Below, piece after piece: positions 44,958 through 53,939 of a stretch of DNA of 64,000 bases. The DNA is from MWAR01 sp035388825 (GTDB taxonomy: Bacteria > Muiribacteriota > Ozemobacteria > Ozemobacterales > Ozemobacteraceae). A model generated the notes under the pieces. The model was not told the origin of the DNA. It saw only the letters and a program-made list of their open reading frames with translations, and did no database searches. A program made the translations under genes and the position numbers. The number at the start of each line of letters is the position of its first letter. The first letter of the stretch is position 1. The stretch is taken from positions 83,659-147,658 of the forward strand of contig DAOOQQ010000004.1 in assembly GCA_035388825.1 (NCBI GenBank). The letters are read 5' to 3'.

Positions 44958-47569
44958 ACGAGACCGCCATTGGCAAGATTCAAACGATGCAGGAGCTGGC
45001 GGCGAACCGGCTTGCTCCGCTTCTCACGACCGACCTGCCCCTGTCCATCCGGGCCCATGCCGCCGTCGCCATTGCGAAGACGCATGCTCCCGGCAGCGGA
45101 AAACAGGTGCTGGAGTTTTTCGATACGTACCCCGATCTCGAAGAGTCGATCCGGGCGGCCGGCGAAGTAGGCGGCGAAGACGCCCTTGCGAAGCTGATCG
45201 GCCGGGTGCATGAGAAGCGGGCCCAGAACCGCGACGTGATCGCCGAGATGCTGGGCTCCTTCAGGAGCCAGCCCAGCACCGAGTGCCTGAAAGAGCTGCT
45301 CGGTGACGAGGATCGGCATGTCCGGTTCCAGGCGGCCAGCAGCCTGTTCGCGCATGGCGGGCGGGAGGCTGCCCTCGCCCTGTGCCGCTACATCTCGGAT
45401 CCGGATGAATGGATATCGATGACGATTCTTCGGTATCTGTGCCGGATGAAGGAACACGAGTCGATCCCCTTCCTCGCCGAGCAGTTCGCGAAGGACGGCG
45501 ATCTGCGCCGGAAAGCCCAGATGGTTTCGTTCCTCTCGATGTTCCGCAGCGTCACGCTCGTGAACATCTTCGACGAGGGGCTCAAGGGCAAGGATGCGCG
45601 CCTCAAGGCCAATTCGATCGAGGCGATCGGGGAGCTCGAGCTGCCGCACCGCGAGATCCAGACGCGCATCATGCCGTTCCTGCACGATCCGAACAATCGC
45701 ATCCGGGCCAACACCATCCTGGCACTTGCACGGGCCCAGGCGGAACACATGCGGCCCGAGATCGTCCAGATGGTCGAGTCGAACGATGTCCAGCTTCGCC
45801 GTAGTGCCGCCTATATTCTCGGCCAGATCTCCCCCGCCGGTAACGAGGACCTGGCCGCGAAGCTGGTCGTCGACCCGTCCGACGACGTGCGCCGCCGCAT
45901 GATCCTCTCGCTGCGGAAGTTCCCCGCCGAGTTCGTGCGCAGTCAGGTCGAGCGGGCCATCACGGATCACAACAAATGGATCCGGAAGTTCGCGATCGAG
46001 ATGGCGGCCGCGATGCCCGATTTCCCGAAACAGCCGATCCTGAAACAGTTCAAGCTCGAAACGGCCTATCCCAACATCGTCGCGTGTATCGAGTTCTTCG
46101 CGAAGCACCCCGACGAGGAGGGAATCCGGCTGATGCGGCAGCGGGTCAAGGACACGCGCCACCAGGTGGTTTCGGCGTTGATCCGGGCCGTGGGGACGAT
46201 CTACGGGCTCAAAGGGCTCCAGGCCCTCGCCCCTCAGATCAACTCGCGCGATCCAAAAATCTTCACGACCTACGTCACGAGCCATTTCGGCATGGGCGGC
46301 GTCGAACTGTTCGACTCGGTTCTCGAGAAGGCCTCGCTCGTCAAGAAACCGCCGACCAACGAGATGTTCCTCGGCGCCCTCGAAGGCTGTCTCGAACTCC
46401 TCACGCTTGGCGACAAGATGCCGGCGCCGCTCCAGGACGAGCTTTCGCGGGCACCCGTCATGCCCATCATCGAGGAGACGCCGGCCGTATCGGCAGAATT
46501 GCCCCCTGTGGCCGACGGATCGCAGATTTCCGCTGCTCCCGCGCCGTCCCAGGAGTCGATGCCCGGCGAAGCCGTTCAGGGGTCGGACGAGGGGGGTGCC
46601 GAACCTCCGCGTAAGCCGAAAACCCGGTTCCCGGCTGCGTTCTCGGCGGGCGTCAAACACTATAATCTCGGGAAGTATAAAAAAGCCCGCGCCTTGTTCC
46701 GCGAGACGCTCGTGGAGCATCCCGATCTGGCGAAGGCGCATTACTACCTCGGGATGATGGCGTTCGAGGAGCGCGAGATGGATGCGGCTCGCGAGTCGCT
46801 GTCCCTGTATCTCGAATCCGAGCCCGACAACCGCAAGGCCGTCCACACGCTCGCGCGGATCTACAAACATCAGCGCGACTGGCCGAACGTGGCCCGGCTG
46901 TACGAAAAGCTGACGGCCGGTCTCGAAGGCCCGCTCGACAAGGTCGGGATCCGGATGATGCGCGAGCTCGGCTCGTCCTACATCTTCATGAAGCGGTATC
47001 AGGAGGCGAGGACGGTGCTCGAGACCGTCTTCAAGTCTGACCCGACCGACCTCGAGACGAATTTCCATCTCGCGATGTCGTGTTTCCATTTGCAGAACTA
47101 TATGAGAGCCGAGACGCTCCTGATGGATATCATGCGGCAGACCGAGCCCGGTGACAAGCTGCGCGGCATGGCCGAATCCCTGATCGACAAGATCCGCGAC
47201 CAGCTCTCGGCTCCCGCCTCCGCCCCCGCCCACGAACCTGCCCCGGCCGAGGTGCCGCCCGATGAGCCGCCGCCGCCGGACGGGAAGGCAGGCTTTCTTG
47301 ACGAGCTCCAGATTCCCGATCTCCTGGCTCCGGAGAGCGAAAAGAACCGGCAGACACCGGCCTTCGATCCCACGGCCTTTGCGGATCCCGGTGCCGGCCT
47401 CCCCTCGATGGAGGATCTGGAAGAGCCCGCGCCACCCGCGCCGCCCCGGACGCCGTTCTCGACGCCGGCTTCTCCCGCGAAACCCGGCCAGCCCCCGAAG
47501 ACGGCGCCGTTCACGACGAAGCCCGGCGGCCTCTTCCAGCCGAAAAAACCCGGCTCCGACGGCAGATAA
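44954..47569 (+). CDS. HEAT-repeat plus TPR scaffold protein in the pilT operon
   Basis: 871 residues. Residues about 10-500 are HEAT-like repeats (VRFQAASSLFAHGGREAALA, IRANTILALARAQAEHMRPE, LRRSAAYILGQISPAGNEDL). An acidic/Pro linker (500-545) precedes TPRs at about 550-760 (GVKHYNLGKYKKARALFRET, LGMMAFEEREMDAARESL). The tail is disordered and Pro-rich. No signal or membrane segment was seen, so it is cytoplasmic. The 4-base overlap with the PilT-like gene suggests stoichiometric synthesis and a role in binding or regulating the retraction motors. Confidence 0.85.
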   Translation: MNETAIGKIQTMQELAANRLAPLLTTDLPLSIRAHAAVAIAKTHAPGSGKQVLEFFDTYPDLEESIRAAGEVGGEDALAKLIGRVHEKRAQNRDVIAEMLGSFRSQPSTECLKELLGDEDRHVRFQAASSLFAHGGREAALALCRYISDPDEWISMTILRYLCRMKEHESIPFLAEQFAKDGDLRRKAQMVSFLSMFRSVTLVNIFDEGLKGKDARLKANSIEAIGELELPHREIQTRIMPFLHDPNNRIRANTILALARAQAEHMRPEIVQMVESNDVQLRRSAAYILGQISPAGNEDLAAKLVVDPSDDVRRRMILSLRKFPAEFVRSQVERAITDHNKWIRKFAIEMAAAMPDFPKQPILKQFKLETAYPNIVACIEFFAKHPDEEGIRLMRQRVKDTRHQVVSALIRAVGTIYGLKGLQALAPQINSRDPKIFTTYVTSHFGMGGVELFDSVLEKASLVKKPPTNEMFLGALEGCLELLTLGDKMPAPLQDELSRAPVMPIIEETPAVSAELPPVADGSQISAAPAPSQESMPGEAVQGSDEGGAEPPRKPKTRFPAAFSAGVKHYNLGKYKKARALFRETLVEHPDLAKAHYYLGMMAFEEREMDAARESLSLYLESEPDNRKAVHTLARIYKHQRDWPNVARLYEKLTAGLEGPLDKVGIRMMRELGSSYIFMKRYQEARTVLETVFKSDPTDLETNFHLAMSCFHLQNYMRAETLLMDIMRQTEPGDKLRGMAESLIDKIRDQLSAPASAPAHEPAPAEVPPDEPPPPDGKAGFLDELQIPDLLAPESEKNRQTPAFDPTAFADPGAGLPSMEDLEEPAPPAPPRTPFSTPASPAKPGQPPKTAPFTTKPGGLFQPKKPGSDGR

Positions 47570-47591
47570 CGACTGGCTTCTCGAACCGACG

Positions 47592-47626
47592 ATCCCGGTG
47601 AGACAGCACGCCTCACCGGGATTTTT
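47592..47626 (+). terminator. Rho-independent terminator of the pilT operon
   Basis: A perfect 11-bp stem (47592-47602 with 47612-47622), nine-base loop, and U-run 47622-47626, starting 22 bases after the stop. Confidence 0.92.
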
Positions 47627-47652
47627 CTGCCGGTGACCCGGGCGTGGGTTCC

Positions 47653-47681
47653 TTGACAGGGTTCCCGACGCTCCCTATAAT
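47653..47681 (+). promoter_or_regulatory. Full-consensus sigma-70 promoter of proS
   Basis: TTGACA (47653-47658), 17-base spacer, TATAAT (47676-47681): exact consensus in both hexamers with ideal spacing. The leader to the ATG is about 41 bases. Confidence 0.9.
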
Positions 47682-47728
47682 GAGGCCGCTTTCGAACCCC
47701 CATTTTTCCCAGAAAGGCTGCATCCGAC

Positions 47729-49177
47729 ATGAACGACAAGAAGCCCGACGTCAAAACGCTCGATGCCATCACCCCCAAGTCGCAGGACATCTCTCGCTGG
47801 TACACCGATGTGGTGCTGAAGGCGAAGCTTGCCGACTACTCGCCGGTCAAGGGTTGCATGATCATCCGACCCTACGGATACGCCATCTGGGAAAGCATTC
47901 AGCGGCTGCTCGACGCCGAGTTCAAGCGCACCGGCCACCAGAACGCCTACTTCCCGATGTTCATCCCCGAAAGCTTCCTCACGAAGGAAGCCGAGCACGT
48001 CGAGGGGTTCGCCCCCGAAGTCGCCTGGGTCACGCAGGGCGGCAAGGAAAAGCTCGAGGAGCGGCTCGCCATCCGGCCCACCTCCGAGGCCATCATCGGC
48101 CACATGTATGCCAAGTGGATCGAGAGCTATCGTGATCTGCCCGTGCTCATCAACCAGTGGGCCAATGTCGTCCGGTGGGAAAAAGTGACGCGCCCGTTCC
48201 TGCGGACCACCGAGTTCCTCTGGCAGGAAGGCCACACCGCCCACCGCACGCACGAAGAGGCGCAAGAGGAAGTGGCGAAGATGCTCGAAGTCTACCGCCG
48301 CTTCGTCGAGGAGGACCTCGCGGTCGCTCTCGTCACGGGCGAGAAGAGCCAGAAGGAGAAGTTCGCCGGCGCCCTCAACACCTACACGATCGAGGCCCTG
48401 ATGCCGGACGGCCAGGCCCTCCAGTCGGGCACCTCGCACGATCTCGGCCAGAACTTCGCCAAGGCGTTCGAGATCAAGTTCCTCGACTCGGACGGGGACC
48501 GCAAGCACGTCTGGACGACCTCGTGGGGCATGTCGACCCGCATCATCGGCGCCGTCATCATGACGCACGGCGACGACAAGGGGCTCCGGCTGCCGCCGCG
48601 CATCGCTCCTATCCAGTCCGTTATAATTCCTATCGTATATAAGGAAGCGGCCCCCGTGCTCGAGAAGGCCCGCCAGCTCCGCCAGCGGCTAGCCGACAAG
48701 GGACTGCGCATCCATCTCGACGACCGCGACGGTTTCAAGCCCGGCTGGAAGTATTCCGAATACGAGATGATGGGCGTTCCGCTGCGCATCGAGATCGGCC
48801 AGAAGGACATGGAGAAGGGCCAGGTGTGCCTCGTCCGCCGCGATACCGGCGAGAAGTGCTTCGTCCCCGATGCGAACTTCGAGGCCGAGGTCGAGCGGCT
48901 GCTGGGGGAGATCCAGAAGAATCTCTACGCCCAGGCGAAGGAGATCCTGCGGAGCAAGACGTTCCCGGCGAAGAGCTTCGCCGAGTTCGTCGACGTGATC
49001 AAGGAAAAACACGGCATGGCCGAGGTTTCCTGGTGCGGCGCCCAGGAGTGCGAGGACAAGTTCAAGGCCGAGGTGGGTGCGACGATCCGCTGTCTGCGCG
49101 ATGATCCGCCGGCCTGCCCCTGCGTGGTGTGCGGGAAGCCCGCCACCCGCCAGATCTACGTCGCCCGGGCCTACTGA
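47729..49177 (+). CDS. proS: Prolyl-tRNA synthetase, archaeal/eukaryotic-like type without insertion domain
   Basis: 482 residues. Class II core: TSEAIIGHMYAKWIES (motif 1 region), TRPFLRTTEFLWQEGHTAH (motif 2), GTSHDLGQNFAKAF and motif 3 THGDDKGLRLPPRIAP. The anticodon domain follows, and a C-terminal zinc-type domain with several Cys (CFVPD, CGAQEC, CPCVVC) ends in ARAY, as in the archaeal-type ProRS found in some bacteria. There is no editing (INS) domain between motifs 2 and 3. It is monocistronic with its own consensus promoter and terminator. Confidence 0.96.
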   Translation: MNDKKPDVKTLDAITPKSQDISRWYTDVVLKAKLADYSPVKGCMIIRPYGYAIWESIQRLLDAEFKRTGHQNAYFPMFIPESFLTKEAEHVEGFAPEVAWVTQGGKEKLEERLAIRPTSEAIIGHMYAKWIESYRDLPVLINQWANVVRWEKVTRPFLRTTEFLWQEGHTAHRTHEEAQEEVAKMLEVYRRFVEEDLAVALVTGEKSQKEKFAGALNTYTIEALMPDGQALQSGTSHDLGQNFAKAFEIKFLDSDGDRKHVWTTSWGMSTRIIGAVIMTHGDDKGLRLPPRIAPIQSVIIPIVYKEAAPVLEKARQLRQRLADKGLRIHLDDRDGFKPGWKYSEYEMMGVPLRIEIGQKDMEKGQVCLVRRDTGEKCFVPDANFEAEVERLLGEIQKNLYAQAKEILRSKTFPAKSFAEFVDVIKEKHGMAEVSWCGAQECEDKFKAEVGATIRCLRDDPPACPCVVCGKPATRQIYVARAY

Positions 49178-49189
49178 ACAGCGTTTCCG

Positions 49190-49236
49190 AACCGCTCCGC
49201 CGCTTCCCGGTCTGGGAAGCCGCGGGGCGGTTTTTT
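49190..49236 (+). terminator. Rho-independent terminator of proS
   Basis: A 19-bp stem with one mismatch and one G-U pair (49190-49208 with 49214-49232), five-base loop and U-run 49231-49236, beginning 13 bases past the stop. Confidence 0.9.
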
Positions 49237-49246
49237 GCCGGGCGCA

Positions 49247-49275
49247 TGGAAAAGTCTGAAAAAATGGCTTATAGT
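49247..49275 (+). promoter_or_regulatory. Candidate promoter of the HEAT-repeat/apt unit
   Basis: TGGAAA (49247-49252), 17-base spacer, TATAGT (49270-49275), directly after the proS terminator. The leader is about 33 bases. Confidence 0.45.
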
Positions 49276-49314
49276 GCTCTCATTGAAACCTGAAACGAAG
49301 CCGGAGATGTGCCG

Positions 49315-50856
49315 ATGGAACTCAATATCAAACGACTGCTGAAGGATCTCACGAATCCCGATGACGATCTCCGCACGTTGTCGGCGATGACCCTGTTCAA
49401 GGTCGACCTCGTCGACCCGGCCGCCCGCGACGAGGTGTCGGCGGTGCTGCGGCAGGCGACGAAGGATAAAAATATATCGGTGCGTTTTTTTGCCCGGCGG
49501 GCCCTGGGCAAGATCCACCAGCAGAATATCGACGACGGCCGCGACGGCGGCCCCCGGGAAAGCATCGAGCAGGCGCTCGAGTCGGAGGATTATTCCGAGC
49601 GGCTCCGGGCGGTGATGAGCATCTCGTCGGGTGGCAAGTCCGAATACAAGGAAAAGCTGCTGTTCATGCTCAAGGTCGAGAAACATGATTTCGTGAAAGC
49701 CTCGCTGATCAGCTGCCTGAAAAAATTTCTCTCGAAGGACCAGGCCTCCCTTCTCAGCCCCTTTCTGAGCGACCCGGACAGCCGGGTCCGGTCGAACACG
49801 ATCGAGGCGCTCGAGTATCTGAAGGACGAGAAGGCGATCCCCCTCCTGTTCCCGGCTCTCGAGGACCCCGACAACCGCATCCGCGCCTCGGCCGCGAAAG
49901 CCCTGCAGGCGTTCGGCGAGGAGAAGGTGTTCGCGATCCTGCGCAAGATGCTCAGATCCCACGAGGACTGGATGAAGGGAAGCGCCATCTACGCGCTGTC
50001 GCACATCCAGGCCGGCGAGGCGATCCAGATGCTGATCGAGGCCGCCCGCGAGGGAAACCCCGACACGCGCATCAAGGCCATCGTCGCCCTGGCCAACTAT
50101 CATGACCAGACCTCCTACGGCTTCCTGAAACATGTCGGAACGACCGGGGAGGAGCCGTTCCGGGGAACCGCCGTGCGTGCCTTGCGGCTGATCGAGGAAA
50201 AATACGGCTCGGCCCCGCCAACGACGAGCCTCGTCACCACCGCCGGCGAGGAGAAGGGGGGCGCCGCGGGCCAGCCTGCGGGCGGCAAGGAGCCGGGCAG
50301 GACCGGCAAGGCCGCCGATGCCGCCCCGCCCGCCACCGATCTGAGCGGAACCGTCTCACGTTTTTTCCGGAAGGGGAAAGAGGAGGCGGTCGGCCTTTCC
50401 CAGAAGGCGGCCATCAACTTCGCCGTGACGGATATCGAGAAGGAGGTCTCGGAACTTCTCAAGGAGTCGGGGCGGGTGGTGTTCGAGATGTATCAGTCGG
50501 GCGACCTCAAGATTCCCGAGCTTCTTACGATAGGGCATGAAATATTGCGGATGAATTTCCTCATCCAGAAATACACCGACGAGGCGAAGCCGCAGACGGG
50601 ATCCGGTGGCGGCGGCCTGTTCGCCCAGCTCAAGAGCCTGTTCGTCAAGACGGCCGAGTCGAACCCCCGGGCCGCCCAGGCCGAACGGTATGTGCAGAAG
50701 CGCGAGGAGCTGTTCCAGAAACTCGGCGAGGCCTCGTTCCAGAAGTTCCGGGTGCGGGAGTTCTGTCCGACGGCCCTCGAAGGATATTTTCAGACCTATA
50801 TGAGACTCGAGGAACGCCTCCAGAAAGAGCGGAGCAGGCTGACCCAGGGTGGATGA
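49315..50856 (+). CDS. Cytoplasmic HEAT-repeat protein
   Basis: 513 residues. HEAT repeats fill about 10-290 (VRFFARRALGKIHQQNIDDG, VRSNTIEALEYLKDEKAIPL, IRASAAKALQAFGEEKVFAI). A Gly/Ala/Lys linker (300-350) leads to a helical C-domain (SGRVVFEMYQSGDLKIPELL; YVQKREELFQKLGEASFQKF). No export signal. The ATG at 49315 is preferred over the GTG at 49309 because GGAG lies eight bases upstream. The first repeats resemble those of the HEAT proteins at 29981 and 44954, so this is the third scaffold of the type in the window. The apt start lies 20 bases past its stop. Confidence 0.8.
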   Translation: MELNIKRLLKDLTNPDDDLRTLSAMTLFKVDLVDPAARDEVSAVLRQATKDKNISVRFFARRALGKIHQQNIDDGRDGGPRESIEQALESEDYSERLRAVMSISSGGKSEYKEKLLFMLKVEKHDFVKASLISCLKKFLSKDQASLLSPFLSDPDSRVRSNTIEALEYLKDEKAIPLLFPALEDPDNRIRASAAKALQAFGEEKVFAILRKMLRSHEDWMKGSAIYALSHIQAGEAIQMLIEAAREGNPDTRIKAIVALANYHDQTSYGFLKHVGTTGEEPFRGTAVRALRLIEEKYGSAPPTTSLVTTAGEEKGGAAGQPAGGKEPGRTGKAADAAPPATDLSGTVSRFFRKGKEEAVGLSQKAAINFAVTDIEKEVSELLKESGRVVFEMYQSGDLKIPELLTIGHEILRMNFLIQKYTDEAKPQTGSGGGGLFAQLKSLFVKTAESNPRAAQAERYVQKREELFQKLGEASFQKFRVREFCPTALEGYFQTYMRLEERLQKERSRLTQGG

Positions 50857-50875
50857 CCAGGACAAGGAGCTGACG

Positions 50876-51388
50876 ATGAATCTGCACGAGTATATCCGCG
50901 ACGTCCCTGATTTCCCGAAGAAGGGTATTATCTTCAAGGATATAACGCCTCTTCTCAAAGACCGCGCCGCCTTCGCCCATGCCATCAAGGCTCTTGCCGA
51001 ACCCTACCGCGGGGCGAAGCTCGATGCCGTCGCGGCGATCGAGTCGCGGGGATTCATTCTCGGCGCCGCGCTCGCTCTCGAGCTGGGCATCGGATTCATC
51101 CCGATCCGCAAGCCCGGGAAGCTGCCCTACAAATCCCGTCGGCAGCAGTATGCCCTCGAATACGGCACCGATGCGATCGAGATCCATGAAGATGCCGTGG
51201 CGGCCGGCCAGCGCATCCTGCTCGTCGACGACGTGATCGCGACCGGCGGAACCGCCCGGGCTGCGGCAGATCTGCTGAAAGGGCTCGGGGCGGACCTCGT
51301 CGGGATCGCCTTCCTCGTCGAGCTGTCGTTCCTGGGCGGCGTCGAAAAGCTGCGCGGGGAACGGCTGTTCAGCGTTCTGAACTACTGA
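50876..51388 (+). CDS. apt: Adenine phosphoribosyltransferase
   Basis: 170 residues, the usual size. It converts adenine and PRPP to AMP in purine salvage. The Apt N-terminus (IRDVPDFPKKGIIFKDITPL), AIESRGFILG, IRKPGKLP hood loop and the PRPP motif ILLVDDVIATGGTA are all present. The ATG at 50876 has AAGGAG seven bases upstream; the nine residues before it in frame are excluded. Confidence 0.96.
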   Translation: MNLHEYIRDVPDFPKKGIIFKDITPLLKDRAAFAHAIKALAEPYRGAKLDAVAAIESRGFILGAALALELGIGFIPIRKPGKLPYKSRRQQYALEYGTDAIEIHEDAVAAGQRILLVDDVIATGGTARAAADLLKGLGADLVGIAFLVELSFLGGVEKLRGERLFSVLNY

Positions 51389-51402
51389 TCCGCCCCTCGC
51401 CG

Positions 51403-52110
51403 ATGTCCGGCTCCAGGCTTGCGGTGATCCCCGCCCGGGGAGGTTCCAAACGGCTTCCCCGCAAGAATGTCCGTCTGCTGGGCGGCAAGCCCCTGATCGC
51501 CTGGGTGATCGGGGCGGCGCTCGCGTCGGAGTGTTTTCACCAGGTACTCGTCTCGACCGACGATCCGGAAATTGCGGCTGCGGCAACGGCGGCCGGCGCC
51601 TGGGTGCCGTTCCTGAGGCCCGCCGAACTCGCCACGGATACCGCCTCGTCGGTCGATGTCCTGCTTCATGCCCTCGCCTGGGTGCGCCAGGCGCCACCGG
51701 CGATTGCGCATGATCCCGCCACGGTCGCCCTGATCCAGCCGACCTCCCCCTTCCTGCGCCCGGAGCAGATCCGCGAGGCCTGCCGGCTGTTCGACGAGAG
51801 GGGATTCACCACGTTCGGCTCGATGTGCGCCGTTCACGAACGGCCCGAGTGGATGTTCGAGCTCGGGGCCGACGGTCATGCCAGGCCCCTCGATCCCGGG
51901 CGGCTGCCGCTGCCGTCCTCCCAGTTGCCGAACCTGTACCGGGAAAACGGAGCGATGTACCTCGCGCGTTCCATCTGGCTCGAATCGGCCCGCAGCCTGT
52001 ATGACCTGGCACATCACGGCGCCATGGTGATGCCTGCCGAGGACTCGGTCGACATCGACACCGCCCTGGACTGGGACGTAGCCGAGGCCATTCTCCGAGG
52101 GCGTTCCTGA
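51403..52110 (+). CDS. CMP-sugar (acylneuraminate-type) cytidylyltransferase
   Basis: 235 residues. The nucleotide-binding signature IPARGGSKRLPRKNVRLLGG at the N-terminus, VSTDDPEIAAAA, LIQPTSPFLRPEQI, ENGAMYLARS and the terminal DSVDIDTALDWDVAEA metal/CMP site are those of NeuA/KdsB-like enzymes that activate nonulosonic acids with CTP. The exact sugar (sialic, legionaminic, pseudaminic) cannot be told, and no biosynthetic partner is nearby. It starts 14 bases after apt without a clear ribosome site and converges with asrC. Confidence 0.85.
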   Translation: MSGSRLAVIPARGGSKRLPRKNVRLLGGKPLIAWVIGAALASECFHQVLVSTDDPEIAAAATAAGAWVPFLRPAELATDTASSVDVLLHALAWVRQAPPAIAHDPATVALIQPTSPFLRPEQIREACRLFDERGFTTFGSMCAVHERPEWMFELGADGHARPLDPGRLPLPSSQLPNLYRENGAMYLARSIWLESARSLYDLAHHGAMVMPAEDSVDIDTALDWDVAEAILRGRS

Positions 52111-52132
52111 GGGCCTTGGGGGTGGGTTCCGC

Positions 52133-53125
52133 TCAGACGCGGCGCAACGGCGCAGGCCGGTAACCCTGGAACGTGAGCGACTCGGCCACGACGGCCTGCG
52201 GGTTGAGCGTCACCCCCCGGAGCACCGCCTCGCGGAATGCCGGATACCCGGCCCGGTCCACGATATAGCCCAGATGCTCCTTGGGCAGGGATTTGTCTAT
52301 ATTTGGCTCTATAAAGCTGAAGCAGTTGCGAAGGACCTGGAGCAGCGGGGCCTCTTCGATGGCGTCGATGAACGGGGTGGCGAGCCGGGGGTTCCGCTTT
52401 CCCGTGCGGCCCAGGATGATCAGCCGGTGGAGGGCCTTCGGATGCCGGCTCCAGGCATTGACGGGACAGGCCAGCACGCATTCGCCGCAGCCGATGCACA
52501 GATGGGGATCCCGCTGGGGGCGGAAGTTCCGCATCCGGATCGCGCCCGTCACCTTTTTCTGGCAGGTTTTCGCACAGGCTTCACAGCCGATGCACCGCTC
52601 GCTTTCGAGCTGGGGCTCGCAGATCCCGATGATGCCGAAATCCTGCAGGTGGGCCTTGGCGCAGTCGTTCGGGCAGCCGGTCGCGGCGACCTTCACGTGG
52701 TAATGGTTCGGATACAGGATCGCCTCGATCTTCTGGGCCAGCGAGGTCGTGTCGATGTTGGCGTAGGGGCAGACCCGGTTGCCGATGCAGGCGCTGATGT
52801 TGCGCATGCCCGCCGCGGGGTAGCCGTTTTCGGCGTGGGTGATCACGATGCCGATGCCGCCCTCGACATCCTCGATGAACGGCTTCAGAAGCCGGTTGAC
52901 CTCGGGCATCCGGTCGTAGGGGATGCCGGGAATCTCAAAGCCCTGCCGGGCGGTGAGATGAACGGTCCCGTTGCCGTACGTTTCGGCAATCGAACGGATC
53001 AGTTCGAGATGCCGCGCGGCGAGATGCCCTCCGGGAACACGGACGCGGAGACAGCTCAGATTGCGTCTGGCCGTGACCCGCCAGGCATTTTTGATGACGG
53101 CTCTGGTGTCGATATCCCGACTCAT
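52133..53125 (-). CDS. asrC: Anaerobic sulfite reductase subunit C (siroheme)
   Basis: 330 residues. N-terminal sulfite reductase half-domain (LRVRVPGGHLAARHLELIRS), siroheme-[4Fe-4S] motif CIGNRVC (C-x5-C) with GCPNDC (C-x3-C), then two ferredoxin clusters (CIGCEACAKTC and CIGCGECVLACP) inserted before the C-terminal domain. AsrC is the catalytic subunit reducing sulfite to sulfide. The ATG at 53125 has GGGGGA upstream; the 25 residues before it in frame belong to the asrB region. It is the last gene of the operon. Confidence 0.95.
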   Translation of the reverse strand: MSRDIDTRAVIKNAWRVTARRNLSCLRVRVPGGHLAARHLELIRSIAETYGNGTVHLTARQGFEIPGIPYDRMPEVNRLLKPFIEDVEGGIGIVITHAENGYPAAGMRNISACIGNRVCPYANIDTTSLAQKIEAILYPNHYHVKVAATGCPNDCAKAHLQDFGIIGICEPQLESERCIGCEACAKTCQKKVTGAIRMRNFRPQRDPHLCIGCGECVLACPVNAWSRHPKALHRLIILGRTGKRNPRLATPFIDAIEEAPLLQVLRNCFSFIEPNIDKSLPKEHLGYIVDRAGYPAFREAVLRGVTLNPQAVVAESLTFQGYRPAPLRRV

Positions 53126-53141
53126 CGCGGTTCCCCCTTCC

Positions 53142-53939
53142 TCAGTCTGCCAGCCAGCGGGCTTCCGCGAACGGGAAGACGGGGCCGTCGAGACAGACAT
53201 ACCGGTCGTGGATCTTGCACCGGCCGCACTTGCCCAGGCCGCAGGACATGCGCCGCTCGTAGGAGACCCACAGGTTTTCCTCCCGGATCCCCCGGTCCAG
53301 CATCGCCAGAATCGTGAACTTCATCATCAGGGGAGGGCCGACGACGACGACCTGCGTTTCCGCCGGATTCTCGAGAGGCAGGCCGGGAATGAGGGTCGTG
53401 ATGACGCCGGTCCGGCCCTGCCAGGACGCGTCGCCGCGGTCCACCGTCACCTGGACGTCGGTCAGGCGGCTCCACGCCTCGATCTCGTCGCGGAACAGCA
53501 GATCGGCGGGCGAACGGTAGCCGAGCAGCAGATGCATGCGGGCAGCCGACTCGGGATGGGCTGCGAGAATGCGGATCAGGCTCTTCACCGGGGCGGTCCC
53601 CGTGCCGCCGGCGGCGATCACGAGCGGGCGGCCGCGGAACGTATCGATTGGAAACCCCCGCCCGTAGGGGCCGCGCACGGAGATCTGATCGCCCGGTTTT
53701 CGGGAGCACAATGCGGCGGTCAGCGGGCCGACGGCCCGCACGGTCATCTCGATATGGCCGGGGCCGAAGTCGCTGATCGAGATCGGTGCTTCGCCGATGC
53801 GGGGCAGCGAAACCTCGTAGAACTGGCCCGGCTCGGGCGTATCCGAAGGGTTCTCGAAAAGCAGGGTCACGTCGGTCGCATTCTGGGGTCGGACATCGAG
53901 GATCTTCACGGGCCGGGGGAGCCAGGTGCGGGTGTTCAC
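53142..53939 (-). CDS. asrB: Anaerobic sulfite reductase subunit B (FAD/NAD)
   Basis: 265 residues from a GTG at 53939 that overlaps the asrA stop (GTGA) and has AGGGAG upstream. Ferredoxin-NADP reductase fold: FAD segment GPYGRGFPIDTF, NAD-binding VIAAGGTGTAPVKSLIR, and the C-terminal [2Fe-2S] binding cysteines in MSCGLGKCGRC plus VCLDG, as in dihydroorotate dehydrogenase electron-transfer subunits. It passes electrons from NADH toward AsrA and AsrC. Confidence 0.95.
   Translation of the reverse strand: MNTRTWLPRPVKILDVRPQNATDVTLLFENPSDTPEPGQFYEVSLPRIGEAPISISDFGPGHIEMTVRAVGPLTAALCSRKPGDQISVRGPYGRGFPIDTFRGRPLVIAAGGTGTAPVKSLIRILAAHPESAARMHLLLGYRSPADLLFRDEIEAWSRLTDVQVTVDRGDASWQGRTGVITTLIPGLPLENPAETQVVVVGPPLMMKFTILAMLDRGIREENLWVSYERRMSCGLGKCGRCKIHDRYVCLDGPVFPFAEARWLAD

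Noticed and set aside
44471..47233. Minus-strand 920-codon frame opposite the HEAT-TPR and PilT-like genes
   Set aside because: The plus-strand products have clear PilT, HEAT and TPR motifs and coupled starts; the antisense product has none.
48619..48645. TATAAT-like sequences inside proS and many other genes as internal promoters
   Set aside because: They lie in codon islands in frame, mostly without -35 partners; reported instead as a composition pattern.
51403..52110. Calling the cytidylyltransferase neuA or legF outright
   Set aside because: Substrate specificity within the family cannot be read from these motifs and no nonulosonate pathway genes are nearby.
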